Position numbers and translations under genes: made by a program. Positions 1 through 12,110 of a stretch of 64,000 nucleotides of DNA are shown piece by piece. Below the pieces are notes generated by a model. It did not search any database, had not been told where the DNA came from, and was given only the letters and a program-made list of their open reading frames with translations. Source of the stretch: Aurelia coerulea (Eukaryota > Cnidaria > Scyphozoa > Semaeostomeae > Ulmaridae); contig CM076962.1 of NCBI GenBank assembly GCA_039566865.1, positions 7,806,743 to 7,870,742 of the forward strand, given 5' to 3'. The stretch's first letter is position 1; each line of letters starts with the position of its first letter.

Positions 1-573
1 GATGAAATCCCTCCTGAACGTCAAGTCAACTACAGTCTTAGACACTCTCGGGATTATGAAGTAGATGTTGCTAGAACCAATCGTTTTTCTAATACTTACT
101 TTCATAATACCTTGTTTGAGTGGAATATGCTTGGGAAAGAGATCAAAAATTGAATGTCCCTTTCTCAGTTCAAGAGCAAATTGTTAAAAATCATAAGACC
201 TGAGCGAAATTCTGTCAACAATATTTCTGATGTTGAAGGCGTGAGATTACTCACAAAGTTGCGTTTGAAGTTTAGTGCACTGAATGAACACAAATTTAGA
301 CACAACTTTGATAGTCTTACTCCATTTTGTGCTTGTGGTACCGACAGGGAAGACAATGAGCACTTTCTCCTGCATTGCCCCCTGTTTGACTCGATGCGGC
401 AGGACCTCATTGATCAGCTCTCTGAAGTTCCTGGTTTAAATGTGAATTTAGATGTTAAGCCTTTGTGTGATTTGCTTCTGTTCGGGGACTCGCAGTATAA
501 TGTCATTTTCAATCGAATAATCCTTGAAGCAACAATTTCTTTTATCAATAATACGAAAAGGTTTTCAAATTAA
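1..573 (+). pseudogene. LINE reverse transcriptase C-terminal fragment
   Basis: This is the C-terminal end of a non-LTR retrotransposon polyprotein, downstream of the reverse transcriptase domain. Reading frame 1 is open from base 1, broken by one TGA at 151-153, and continues to the TAA at 571-573. The last ~100 residues carry a C-x-C-x7-H-x4-C zinc-binding pattern (CACG...EHFLLHC), which recurs in the other LINE tails of this window (55.2 kb, 3.8 kb, 2.0 kb). The 5' part lies outside the window, so full length cannot be judged. The in-frame stop makes it a dead copy. The assignment rests on the shared C-terminal domain, not on RT motifs, which are not present here. Confidence 0.75.
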
Positions 574-922
574 ATTTAGGCATAAAACAGCAGAAACATT
601 TTCATTTATTTGTAGTATTTGTAGCGGGTGTCTTGCAAAGAAGTACTCCTATTTGTATCACGAATAGCAGATATGTTATACTACATAATCCTCGCGGTAG
701 CTTTAGGTGTTTCATCTATCTGTGCTTGTTTGAGAGTCGAGCAACTGCTGTAAAGTGGAGGGAGTTCTTCTTTCTGAGATGCCCGTGTTGTTCTTGTTCT
801 TTTCTTAAAATTTGATGCATATTTTTCCATTGATGTAAGTGGCTGCCGTAGTTGGAAATCGATGACATCATGACCTTTCCAGCTATGGCAGCCACAGAAT
901 ATTTATATTTCGTTGGATTTAG
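574..922. other. no recognisable gene
   Basis: AT-rich sequence after the LINE stop codon. It may include that LINE's 3' untranslated tail. No motif or repeat was recognised. Confidence 0.5.
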
Positions 923-1722
923 TTGTTTTTATTTGTGATATATATAAAAAATAGATTTGCCCCTATATTGAAAGGTGGCCAAAAATATGATCGCCCTAAC
1001 TACAGACCAATATCGGTTGTCCCTTTTTTGTCTACAATATTCGAAAAGCTGGTTTATAACCAGGTTTACCAATACTTGGATAGAAACAAGCTCCTTTTCT
1101 TACACCAGTCTGGCTTTAGGTCTTTACACTCCATGGTTACTTGTTTGTTAAATAGCACTGACGATTGGTATGTAAATATGGATAACGGGAAAGACACTGC
1201 AATTGTATTTATTGATCTACAAAAATCTTTTGATACCGGTGATCATCAAAGTTTACTTGTGAAACTAAAAAGGTATGCCATAGATGGTCATCAGCATTCA
1301 TGCTTCAAGTCCTTTCTGCAAAACCAACATCAATTTGGCAAGGTTAATGGCACATCCTCAAGTTTACGGAAGGTTGATTGTAGAATGCCACAGGGTTCAT
1401 GTCTTAGTCCACTCCTTTTCCTAACTTATATTAACGATCTCCCAATGTCTCTCCGTAAATGCAATGTGACTATGTATGCTGATGATACAAGTATTTCACA
1501 TTCTGCGAAAAATATCAACGATTTGAATGATACACTCAATAGTGATCTCGATCGGCTAAAGGAATGGTTACAGGGAAAGAAACTGTCATTAATTGTTATA
1601 AAGACACAGGTGATCGTTGTAGGTTCTCGACCAAACCTACAAAAGTTTACTGACAATAAAATAGAGACCCCATCATTTGTTATTAATGGCGCTGAAATTG
1701 ACAGCGTTAGACATGTAAAATA
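923..1722 (+). pseudogene. LINE reverse transcriptase fragment (family D)
   Basis: A reverse transcriptase core from a non-LTR retrotransposon. Visible in order are the NYRPISVVPF block, the FIDLQKSFD block (aspartate of the catalytic triad), the MPQGSCLSPLLF block and the YADD catalytic box, followed by the KTQVIVVGS region. The open frame runs about 265 residues. The 5' side is cut within the RT fingers, so the endonuclease is missing. On the 3' side the homology stops near 1,722, where an inverted family-A LINE tail begins. It resembles the family-C copies at 29.4 and 37.7 kb in motif wording but is more diverged. Inactive because truncated at both ends. Confidence 0.85.
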
Positions 1723-1729
1723 TTACTGT

Positions 1730-2062
1730 ACAACTTGCCGATACTGTACAACACTACAGGGACGATGCTAGGGGGAGCGAAGGACAATACTTCTGTTCAA
1801 GTCATTAGAAAAGTCTTGATAACCATATATTAAAAGTTGCGTCAGAGCATCATTTGGAAGATCGATGATTTGCACATATGGTCGTAGTAATACAACAATT
1901 CCAGCGAGAAGATTTTGCCGTTGAACATCAAACGAAGGGCAGAGCAACAAATAGTGCTCCGTATCCTCAATGATATCGTTTATTGCGCACATTGGGTTTA
2001 TGGTATCCCTAAAATTATGCTTGAATTTCTGGAAATTCAACTTGCTGACACCAACCCAAATC
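1730..2062 (-). pseudogene. family-A LINE 3' end, internally deleted
   Basis: Minus-strand remnant. From 2,062 downwards it encodes the zinc-binding C-terminal domain seen at 55.1-55.4 kb (FRDTINPMC...EDTEHYLLLCPSFDVQR). It then jumps, without the last coding residues and most of the 3' untranslated region, into the conserved LINE-A tail (a segment equivalent to 55,840-55,885, including the TAGTGTTGTA motif). The deletion is a few hundred bases compared with the copy ending near 55,950. It abuts the plus-strand family-D RT fragment, so it probably landed in, or recombined with, that copy. Confidence 0.7.
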
Positions 2063-3628
2063 TTTTTAGATTGTAAGCATTGGTAATTTTAAAGTAATTT
2101 TGTAATATTGTGAAGTTTGGCACGGCCTCCTGTAAAGCAATCCTCTCGATTGAAGGGGCTACCGTGTAAAAATAATGACAAATGAAATGAAAAATCATTT
2201 TAAGAGCTGAAATCGAACGAAAACACGACTCTCTTGGAGAGCAGCTGCTATGTTGATAGGAAACTGTATGTAACTTTAGCTTGACTCTGTATATGATGTA
2301 TTAATGTAACTAGAGTATTTATTCTTTTATTGAGTTTGTAAGCTGAAGGGATTTTGTGTTTGAATAATTTAAAATGAAAATGATAAAATGTTGACTGAGG
2401 ACGGAAAGTATGACGCAGAAATCCATAGACGCATGGGAATAGCGAAAGATGCTTTTCAAAATTAAGTAAGATCGTAAAGATCGAAAGTTGTACGGTTAAA
2501 ATGAATATATTTTGTATTCATATTTTCATATTTTAATTCTTTAAAGAGGATTGCCCTTCAGCATAAGCGGGTTTTTAATCATAAGCGTGTTCTTATTTTC
2601 TTGGTCATCACAAAATTCATTTCATGAGACTATGTTTTGTGCTTGTAGAAATTAGGAAACCAAGCTAAGTATGTTTTTTCAATCAACGACTTTGATTTGA
2701 ACATGATGGAGAATAATGTAACCTTTTGTTTTGAGGCAGCCAATGATTTTGACTTTCTTGCTTTTTGGGGCCACGCCCTTTTTCCTACCTGAGAACGCCC
2801 ACTTTTTAAAAAAATCTTGGAAACGCCCATTGGCGTAGAGATATAAAATACACGTATACATTTAAGGAAAATTGTTATTTTTCTAAATTTTAGGCGAAGG
2901 ATTGTTGTCAAAAATGTTTTTGTTTCAAATCTGACATTCCACAAGTAAACAATTTGTTTATGATAGATTTGGCAGGCATTGTTTTAAGGTTTCATGCAAT
3001 TATTTCTGTTGAATAGTTGTCAGACTTGCTTAGTCCTCAAAGAAAAGATCATTGACTGAAACTCAAGTGCCACCTCACATGAATACCTTTTTAAAGCAGA
3101 AGGAACAGTAAAATTTGGGGGCATCAAACTAACAATTCATCTTGCATAAGATTGGCTGTTGTGGGAGGAGAATCTGATCTGCTGCAAGTTATGATAGTAC
3201 AGCTAGGAAAAGTAAGGTTCTCTTGGAAAGTTTTTTTTATAAATCAATAACATTTTTACAATACATATTACGGTCTACACTACTTAGAAGAATTACTTTA
3301 CAATACTACTGGGACAAAATACCCCCGGGGAGCAAAAGGCTGTGTCTACCCCCCAAGGGAATTAACATAGATAAAGGAAAGAAAAACTACTTAAACTTAA
3401 AGAACACTACTAAAACAACACATACGGATAATAAGAACGATTGATACCCAAGTCTGCTGCATATTAGACGTCAGATCTAAGTGATGGCAAGGAAAGGTAA
3501 CTCGTGGAGAAAACTTATCTTGACGTTTCTTTAAGTATGAAAAACAGACTTACAAACGTAAAGAGACAAAAAAGAAACAGACGGGGACTTATTGGTTACG
3601 TGGTGTACATCTTTCGTTAGAAGCGACC
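2063..3628. other. intergenic, possible LINE tail at 2,080-2,190
   Basis: No convincing gene. Around 2,100-2,190 a GC-richer stretch ends in repeated TGAAATGAAA-like sequence, which resembles the 3' tail of CR1/L2-like LINEs (inference). The rest is AT-rich. Short open frames on either strand show no domain, and I did not annotate them. Confidence 0.4.
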
Positions 3629-4502
3629 TTACTCAAACCGTCCAGTTTCGCGGATAAACTGTATAGTCAAGTTGAGAATAGTTCTATTGAGGTCGTAAGA
3701 GAACTTTTCATCGCCATACAGTACAAGCTGAGTTAGGACCCTATTTGAAAAATTACTATGTCCAAACGGTTGTAATACATCAAAGACTTCAGCGAGAAGA
3801 TCTCGTCGTTGAGCATCAAAAGAAGGGCAAAGCAACAAGAAGTGTTCCGCATCTTCAATGCCATCATTCGAAGGGCACATAGGGTTTACAGTATTCCTAA
3901 AACTGTGTTTGAATTTGTGGAAGTTTAATTTGTTTAAACCAACTCTAAGTTGAATAAGAAAATATAAGCTTATTGGGTCATAAATTCCGAAGACAGGATT
4001 TGCAGGAGGGTGGATAATTGACAAAAATTTCTTCTTAAAAATAGCGACAGATGGTGCAAGTCTAAATTCTTGTTCAATATCGTTCCATTCACATAGACAG
4101 TGAGAATAAAAGCTAGATTTGAATTTTTCCGTCCTTGCCATTATTCGCCCTACGACATCCTGTTTGTGAAGAGAGTAATGTGACTGATGAAGTTGAGGGA
4201 TTGGATCCATTGTATAATCAGGGGCTAGATTATTTACAATCTTGTAGAACAAAGTAAGACGTCTGCTCCACCTACGGGAACTTAGTGATTCCCAGCCAAG
4301 CTCTGCATACAGCTTTTGTCGCAAAGTTCCTCTCCATGCACCAGTTATAGCTAGAGCAGCAGAATACTAAACAGACTCTATCTTTTCCATTAAATTCGGG
4401 AGAAAGGCATTCTGACTAAATTCGCATATTTTAGCCGGGATATGGTATATAACATCCCCATAGTCCAGGTGAGGTCGCACATAGAGCTTATATAGTTCAT
4501 TT
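3629..4502 (-). pseudogene. family-A LINE, C-terminal half (distal piece of split copy)
   Basis: The long open frame 4,324-3,629 encodes the region after the RT domain: an LGWESLSSRRWSRRL block, then the C-terminal zinc-binding domain (MCPSNDGIEDAEHFLLLCPSF). Reading upstream on the minus strand, 4,502-4,325 encodes NELYKLYVRPHLDYGDV with a frame break. It matches the copy at 54.5-55.4 kb over its whole length. The coding sequence stops abruptly at 4,502 inside a conserved block and resumes at about 6,103. The two pieces are one LINE copy split by the insertion at 4,503-6,100. Confidence 0.85.
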
Positions 4503-4508
4503 AATAAC

Positions 4509-4550
<42 letters not shown>
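4503..4550. repeat. (AAT)n microsatellite, LINE-B 3' tail
   Basis: About 15 AAT units. Their position directly at the 3' end of the minus-strand LINE B and at the junction with the host LINE A indicates a retrotransposition tail rather than an independent microsatellite. Confidence 0.85.
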
Positions 4551-4551
<1 letters not shown>

Positions 4552-6100
4552 CTTTTCTTTAAAGTTGGTTAATAATACAAATAGTTTTCTCTAAAGGGAA
4601 GAGTAACTAATTAAAACCAACTATTTAACTACAAAACTAAATCTAACAAATTATTTACATATGGTACAATTGCATTTGTCCCCGTTCCACGTTTTGATAA
4701 TTTCTTTGAATGAGGCTATGTTTTGGTTGTTCTTTATTACATCAGGTATGGAGTTCCACAGAATGCTCCCCCTGAATATTATGGAGTTAATTCCATTGGA
4801 GGTTGTTTTCGTGTTACGTACTTGTAAGAGATCCTTTACTCGGAGATCATATGTCATTTCTCTCCTTTTGAACATATCCCACATAAAAATAGGATTTTGG
4901 CAGTCGAGGGACTTGTAAACCTCAATCAAAAGGTTCTGGAGATTTTTTACGTGGATTGATTTTTCATTTACTCTCTCGAGAAGTTCCTCAAAGGAAGCGT
5001 CATAATCATTAAGGAGTATCCTCAAGGCACGTTTATGAACCCTATTTACTTCCTTGTTTGATCTTTTCCCACAGAACATCCAAATAACGGGACAGTAGTT
5101 AAAAGTTGACATTATGAATGCATTGTATAATAGCTTTGCTTTTTGTCCATCGAGGTATTTAACAACTCTCGAGAATGCTCCAACCTTTTTGCTGGCCTTA
5201 GTGCAGATTGATTTCACATGGTCAGAGAATTTTAGTTTGGAGTCTATTGTAATTTCAAGAAGCTTTACGGAATCTGTTGGCTTGATGACCAAATTATCAA
5301 TTTCAATACATAACTTCTGGTTTGTATTCAGACCTAGAAACATTACCTGGAATTTTCCGGGGTTCGCTACCATACGATTAGAATCAAACCATTCAAGGGT
5401 GTGCGTTAGGTTAATTTCTAAAGATTTCTGTTTTCTACCAGATAAGTAGCTACAGATCAAATGTAGACTATTATTTCCAAATCCATAAGCTGCAAGTTTT
5501 GCTATGAGTAAGTCATGAGATAAACATTCGTATGCTTTGGACAAATCCATAAGAATCATTCCCATGACCCCCTTATTATCAAGACAATTTCAACAAGATT
5601 CGATGAGTCTAATAAGGGCATGTTGCGTGCTATATTTTTCTCTGAAGCCACATAGCAGATCTGAGAGCCTTTCATTCATAAATCGTACCATTTGAGTGTT
5701 TAGCACTCTCTCGAATATCTTTGAGAGACATGGTAACACACTAATGGGGCGAAAATTCTTTTTGATAGCAGAATCATCATTTTTGAAGATAGGCGAAACA
5801 TCTGCTACTTTAAGATCACTTGGAAAGCTGCTGTCACTGATTGCATTGTTGATATGGAAAGTGACTTCTTTATAGCAATGATTTGCAGAGAGTTTTAGCA
5901 TGTCTACTGGAATATGACCACTTGTCTTTTTTGTCTTATCAAGATGCATTATCTCACTAAAAACAAGCGTAGGATCTACTTTTGAAAACTCAATAGTTTC
6001 CCATGATGCAAATTTTTCTTTGATTTCTAATATGCTTGGGTGTTTCGCATATTTGTTAATTGCATTTAAGACTGGGTCATCCATTGGTACATAATTATTG
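4503..6100 (-). mobile_element. family-B LINE, 5'-truncated, inserted in family-A LINE
   Basis: A minus-strand non-LTR retrotransposon. Residues from 6,084 to 5,590 encode the RT N-terminal half (NFRPISVLPCLSKIFER, FREKYSTQHAL). The frame at 5,565-4,651 (304 residues) starts at MDLSKAYECLSH, where the first catalytic aspartate sits, then passes directly to HTLEWFDSNRMVANPGKFQVM. The PQG and YADD blocks are therefore deleted in frame. The C-terminal half ends in GDKCNCTICK. A frame change separates the two ORFs. The 3' end on the minus strand is a (TTA)n tail, seen as (AAT)n at 4,503-4,550. It lies exactly inside a family-A LINE. A short TTAA-type duplication may flank it. Confidence 0.8.
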
Positions 6101-6102
6101 GC

Positions 6103-6760
6103 TTAAAGTATGCCTGGGAAGATATTTGGAGAGATATTTCAGCAGGCCAATACCCTTTCTTGTTTTAGAAATAGCTAATTTGATGTGAGCAGAAAAAGAA
6201 AGCTTTTTGAATCTAGGATAATTCCAAGATGTTCATGTTCGTTTACTTTTTTCACTGGAATATCATTAAACGAGACCACAGGATGATCAATTTCAAATCT
6301 GTTCCCTGAAAATATTAATTCAACTGCTTGCTTTTGCGGGTCAGGATTAAATGACATTCTCCAATCATTTGCCCATTGTTTTGTCAACTCCAAATCATGA
6401 TTCATGTCGTTGGCAGCTGTAGTAGAGTCCTGCACTATCGTAAAGAGTGACGTATCATCAGCAAAAAGTTTAACTTTGCACTTCAAACCTGTAGTAAGGT
6501 CATTTATATAAAAAAGAAAAAACAGGGGGCCCAGAATAGAGCCCTGGGGTACACCTGCTGAAACATCTCCCCAATTTGAGCTCTGTCCGTTCAAAACAGT
6601 TCGCTGTTTCCGATCTTTGAGGAAACTTTGAATAAGAGAAAGAAATTGTCCTGAAACACCACTTCGCTTTAGTTTATAAACGAGACCTTCATGCCATACC
6701 CTATCGAACGCTTTTGAAATATCAAGATACACAGAACGTACGTCGAGAGAGGGATTACAG
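6103..6760 (-). pseudogene. family-A LINE reverse transcriptase (proximal piece of split copy)
   Basis: The minus-strand frame from about 6,755 to 6,175 encodes VYLDISKAFDRVWH, GVPQGSILGPLFFLFYINDL and the FADDTSLF catalytic box, then WANDWRMSFNPD and the start of the thumb/connection region. It is closely similar to the 53.9-54.3-kb copy. The coding sequence continues in another frame to about 6,103 (ISKTRKGIGLLKYLSKYLPRHTL) and then resumes at 4,502 beyond LINE B. It is truncated 5' near 6,760, so the endonuclease and RT N-terminus are missing. Confidence 0.85.
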
Positions 6761-7978
6761 CGCTGAGAACTCACCGAAGGGAGCTTGCATAGTTCCTTGG
6801 TACGAAGGTTATAGGGAATCCTTTTTTTACAAAAAATTCCCAAATGTCAAAAATTCCCACATGTACAGCTAATGTCTGAATAACTAATTTTGAAGTATGT
6901 CTACCGTTTGTCATCTTCTTCATGTCGTTTTCGCTTCCTCTTTGGTGCCTCAATTACGGCCTAACGCGCACAAAAAGCCGACATTTGTCTTTTGATCGAC
7001 GATCAACTGTGGAAATTGCATACCGGTATACTAGCGAATCCCCCTTATTGCTTATAGATACTACTAGCTGACATTGCACTCTCTTTCTCTCTCTCTTTTC
7101 AGCCTGCCGAAGCTTTGTCAACTATGCCAAGTAAGTAGTGTGCATTTTATTTTTGTATTTCACAAACTTGTATCGGCACTTGTGCTACAAGTTGTTTAAT
7201 TTCACATAAAAGTTTCCTCATTTCCTCATGAACTCACGGCACCTTATAGCGTATTCCACGAGTTTAAAGATGCTTCTGATTCTTGATTTGTATCTGGGTA
7301 ACCTTTATGTATCTCCTTGGACAGAGAGCTGGGGGTATCGAACTACTAGCCAAGGGAAAAGTTTTTCTTTGTTTTGGTCACCTAGCTTTTATTTGTAGTT
7401 GTATATTCAGAATATTCTCAAAAGCATAGGAAAGCAACAGATTCTTAATGGTAGGTCTTGGTGGTGGGTCTTGATGGTAGCACAGTGATACAGGGCACGT
7501 AATTAACGAAAGTATCCGAATTGTACAAAACTGATTTTTCTATCGTTAACTATAGGCTGAGGTATGTCAGAACCCCAACATTTTTCAAGTCGTACAATTT
7601 AGTGCTGAGCAAACATTGTTTCAAGTCAGGCCTAAAAAGTGTACTTCAGGCTTCTTTCGTAACAAGGAAAGGTCATAAAAGCGCCAACTTTCAAATTCAA
7701 ATTTGATGGCTTGCACTCACTCGATTTTCACGATATTTGCTTTGTTTGACAGATTAAAACTTGCAGAGTATGTAGTGAAAAGTTGATTGAAATTTTTATC
7801 TTGGGATGCGCGAATTTTGCGTATTCATAATGATTACCAAACGTTAGAAAAATTAAAACTGAATCACGAAACGCTTCTTCAACATTAAAACCAAGAATTC
7901 TTGTAAAGCTTATTGCAGAATCAAGTTATACTATTGGCAACACTTTTGCAAAAGGGCTCAGTAGACTGTACTTTCAAC
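6761..7978. other. no recognisable gene
   Basis: A short pyrimidine-rich stretch lies near 7,080-7,100. Otherwise AT-rich sequence with no domain, no repeat family and no convincing exon that I can identify. Confidence 0.45.
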
Positions 7979-7980
7979 TA

Positions 7981-8995
7981 CCGGATGTCCCAAAAAAATG
8001 CAACAGATTTGATTGGGACTAGCGACAAGAATTTAGGTCCAATCAATCCAAAATAATTGTTGATATGATGCTCGATAGCTAACTTGAAGATAGATACCTT
8101 GTTTGATAGATACCTTATATTACCTTAGATACCTTAGATAGATACCTTATATTGGTGCATGGAGTGTCGGAATATCGATCTTGAAAGTCCAAATTTGCTT
8201 CCATCTCCAAACCAGAGGTTTCAGGTTTTGGCCTAACTGAAAACGCGCTTGAGGAATCTCCTCAGTCAAATGCAAAGTGTAGTAGTGTGAGCATGCTAAG
8301 GCACACATGTTTAGGCACACATTTCAATTGAAATTTGAAATCTAAAAATTTACGAACATAACAATGCCGAAGGGAAAATTCACTAAGGAATATATTTCTT
8401 CAATCATGGTGCACCTGCAAAAGAGCCAAGCTCGAATGAGCAGTTTTAAGGATCATATCCATGGATATTTTTCCCTTGGGTATATTTGATTTCTTGTTTC
8501 GTAATAATTTGAAGAAAGATTATGCAAAATGCATTTCATTAAAGTCATGAAGATTGCAAGAACTAATTCATTTTCACACCCAAGTAAACTATTTTTGCGG
8601 ATTGCTTCTTTTATGAGACAGATGCAATGCTAAATTTTCGAAACTTTTGAAGGATGGATGTCTTTTCAGGACAAAATTGATGAATTTGATTGAACTTCTA
8701 TTCAAATATTTTCCTCAGCATGAGACTTTATTCTCTTATTTCACGGTAATTCAGGAGATTCCCCAAAATAGCGCGTTTGCAGTTTAGGCTAAAGCTCTGG
8801 TTTTTGGAGGTTCAGGCAAATTTGAACTTTCAAGATTTATATTCCAACTCTCCGTGCACCAGTATCATCAAACAAGGTATTTATCTTCAAGTTAGCTATC
8901 GAGGATTATAGAAAAAAATTATTGTGGATTGACTTGACCTAAATTCTTGTCGCCAACCCCAATCAAATCTTTTGCGTTTTTTTTGGGACACCAGG
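7981..8995. mobile_element. TA-flanked foldback element, ~1.0 kb
   Basis: The two ends are inverted copies. The left end starts CCGGATGTCCCAAAAAAA and the right end, read on the minus strand, starts CCTGGTGTCCCAAAAAAAA. Similarity continues inwards for about 250 bases on each side, through the segments around 8,040-8,250 and 8,755-8,940. TA lies on both outer sides (7,979-7,980 and 8,996-8,997), as expected for a Tc1/mariner-type target duplication. No transposase is encoded, so it is a non-autonomous foldback or MITE-like element. Its ends resemble those at 39,987, 41,808, 49,040 and 56,090. Confidence 0.85.
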
Positions 8996-9009
8996 TAGTT
9001 ATCGTTTTC

Positions 9010-9578
9010 ACAAAGACTAGTTTTTCACCTTTTCAGAGTTAAATGGCATTATTCTGCTTAAATGACCAAAAACTATTGACAGAGGCAATATTTCATCATA
9101 TCTGCCATATTGGCAAGGCAATATGTCACAATGCATGCTTTTTAACAAGCTAGCACTATCAAGTATTTTTTCGTCACTGCTGGTTTTAAGGTCCATGTTT
9201 CTGCACCATACAGTAGAGTTGACCAGATATAACATTTAACTAGCCGCTTTTTTGTTTTAATGTTTATACTCCTTGATGTTAGGATCTTTGAAATATTGCG
9301 AAATGCATTTTTAGCCTTCTTTAATTTCAGTCTCATTCTTTCTATCTTCTGTCACCATATGCCCTAAATATACCATATTTGCCGTTTGCTTAATATTTGC
9401 TCCCTTTAGAATGATATATTGGCTCTTGGTACAGGATTAATTATAGTCGCTACCATTGATTTCGTTTTTTCAGCTTTCATTTCCATTCCACAGGGCTTTC
9501 CTTGTTCATTGGCTGCATCTGTCAATTCCTGTAGGTCTGTGGCAGATTCAGCCATTAGATTTGTATCATCTGCATATC
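9010..9578 (-). pseudogene. family-E LINE, distal piece (RT catalytic box to connection)
   Basis: Minus-strand remnant. From 9,578 the frame encodes RYADDTNLMAESATDLQEL, containing the YADD catalytic box, then GMEMKAEKTKSM. After a frame change it encodes LKKAKNAFRNISKIL and IWSTLLYGAETWTLK, typical of the connection region of RTE-like or related endonuclease-bearing LINEs. The sequence immediately before YADD is at 13,911-14,240. The two pieces are one copy interrupted at a TTAA by 4.3 kb of DNA-transposon sequence. The 3' boundary near 9,010 is approximate. Confidence 0.75.
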
Positions 9579-9809
9579 TTAACCCTAATCCACATGGGGG
9601 GGGGGTGGATTCCACCCCTCTCAAGGTTTTATTTGCCGCGTTTTTAAACGGCATTTGCTATGCCCCCAGCCTCCCTGACTTTTACTAATTATCTATTAGC
9701 CACATTTTGGTGGAAAAATTTTTGAACAATAGGACTCACAGGTCACGTGACATGCCCATATTTGGAAGGAGGTAGCAGCAAAATCATTGTTTTCAATGAT
9801 TTCAATGGA

Positions 9810-11489
9810 ATAGACCTTTTCGACCATACCAGAAAAGGATTGGGGAGAGTGGCCAATTCTGGTAGTAGGTCTCGAAGATGATTTTTAAAGTCGCGCTGTA
9901 ACAATAACTGGGAAATCGCAACAACGTGCAGATCACTCCTCCGGCAAAGAAACTTTCAAACTGATGGATTTACCCAAAAAAGTGGGAATTTGTTTCATTA
10001 AGACTTGTGTTGACAGGTAAGTCAATGTTCTTTGTAGTTTAGCTGTGTTTAATGCCATCTTTGTGAACATTTTCCTGGTTTTAGCTGTGGAAGGTCAACA
10101 GTTCATATTTTAGGCCATCTCCTAACCGACTGGGTATCACTTCGGCTTCAAGGAAGGCGAAGATATGGCACGCGTCAATTAAATAAGGTTTCCTGTTTGT
10201 TTTCTATTCGTTATTTCTTTCCAAGTTTGCTGCAGAATTTATACCCTTAGCAATGTTAGCCACCCTTCACAAAAACTAAGGAAAGCCTGAAGAGAACTGC
10301 CACAGATGAGATCAAGAACACATAATAGACACACATCCAATTGTAGCAAGAAAGTCGGCTTGGGAATTTTGCAGTATTTAAGCCTATTACAGGGTTTCCT
10401 AATATGCTTGGCATAATTTTTCAGTAGAAGCTCCTTGCAGTTTTTAATTTTTCTAAAATTGAATTTCATGATAAGTTCTTATACATCTATGAGAACCTTT
10501 TTGAGTCCAAAATCATAAACATTTTATGAGTCCAGCAAGGAGGGCATTACACACGACACATGCAGAACTTACTCTGAAAACTGTTGACTGGTCCCAGCTA
10601 AGGAAAGGAGGAAATGAAGAGAGAGGGCAACAAGCAAAGTTAATTTTTGCAAAGACTATTGACTTTCCTGTTCAGCTAAATATTTCATATCCAATGTAAG
10701 TCGTTATCAAAGTCAAAGATTTTCCCAAAACAAGTTTGGTTATCAATGTTCATACACGTATCTTTTTTTTAGAAACTAAGAATTTGGACCAGTACTGAAA
10801 TTTTCTTAGAATCATCAAATCATTAGCACTCAAAGTTTCTTACGAGTTTCTTAGAGGTTCCATCTGGATCTTCGTGTCCACTACCTGTGCCCTCATGAAC
10901 AGTTCAAAACAAGGGTTTTTAAGACTGTTCAATGTTTAGACAATACAGGACATTACTCAAGTACCTTACGAGTAATATGATACGGGAAACAAGTGAAAAT
11001 GAATAAAACATATTTCAAGGATTTCCTTTATCAATATAAATCGTTTCTTAACTTATATTTTCCCAGTACTGGAGTTTCTTAATTTGTTGGCGATTTGAGA
11101 GTTGAGTTTCTTATGGGCAGTTTCTTATAAAAAAATAAGTGTATGGTTACAGATTAAAACTGCGTTGAACCTCAGAACTTGACTCACAAAATTGAATGTT
11201 CATTCAGCAAAATACGGGGAAAAAGACCTAAAAAGCCCATTAGGCTCTATGAATAAGCCCCCCCCCCCCTATAACCCTCAACTATGAATTTCTCCATGGG
11301 TGGTCTCGACTTACTACAATGAGTTCAGGTATCGCTTATTCAAATGAGACTGAAACTGAAATGTCTAAAGCGACAAGTAGAACGATTGTAATAACTCCAT
11401 ATTGGCGACCTTAAAAATCATCCCCCAGATGTATTACCAGAATTGGCGGCTCTCCCCAATCCCTTTCTGGTATGGTCGAAAAGGTCTAT
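9810..11489. mobile_element. nested TIR element inside element X
   Basis: Inverted ends begin ATAGACCTTTTCGACCATAC and continue with GGATTGGGGAGAG and CCAATTCTGG for about 60-80 bases (left 9,810-9,890, right 11,405-11,489). A related end, ATAGACCTTTTAGCTATTC, bounds the small MITE at 40,879-41,061. No coding capacity was recognised and the target duplication is unclear. Confidence 0.6.
10765..11145 (+). repeat. ~370-bp interspersed repeat, copy 1
   Basis: Shares order and sequence with 17,455-17,830: GAGTTTCTTACGAGTTTCTTAGAGGTTCCAT near the start, GAGTAATATGATAC in the middle, and GTTTCTTA...TATATTTTCCCA followed by GGAGTTTCTTAATTT near the end. The ends are AT-rich and partly inverted (TTTTTTTAGAAACT against TTTCTTATAAAAAAA), so a MITE is likely. 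Fragments also occur at 16,515-16,640, 27,800-27,880 and 42,645-42,830. Confidence 0.65.
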
Positions 11490-12110
11490 TATTTGATTGA
11501 ATTATGAAGTATTATACAGCAAATGAATCAGCAAATAAAGGGCTTCAATTTGATACCGGAATTTCTGGAATTTGATGATGTCAGCATTTTTTGATAATGA
11601 CGTCATTTTGGCCGCCATTTTGGACTAATTAGCAATTTTTTCAAGTTTTTTCGAACTTTTTCAATGAAAAACACTCTAATGATGCATTTTTATAGATAAT
11701 CACCATTTTGCAGGTTCTTTTGGTCTCGTTTTACATATAATAAATTAATCGCACAAATGAGGTCATAAGAATCGGCTAATTTCTCCCAAAATATCACTCC
11801 AAAATCGTTATTTTCAATAAAATAATATTTTTCACCAAATATGTTGACAAACTGAACCAAAAACTGCATAAAGTTCATGCAAAATCTTCATTAAACTTGA
11901 ATTCAACTTGGAAGCCTGATTTTCACAGATTTTTAGCTTCGTGACTTCACTGTGACGTCACAAGGTGTGGCAGCCACACCCAAATAACGCTACGAGCTAA
12001 AAATTACCTGTTCTATAACTGTGCCAAGTTATATTGAATTCGGATGAGTTTAAGGCAGTTTTCAGAGTCAACAGTACCATTGAAACCTACTCCTTTTCCA
12101 GACAGTCCCT

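Noticed and set aside
2630..2944. 104-residue minus-strand ORF
   Set aside because: No domain and low-complexity composition, and it overlaps another unrelated short frame.
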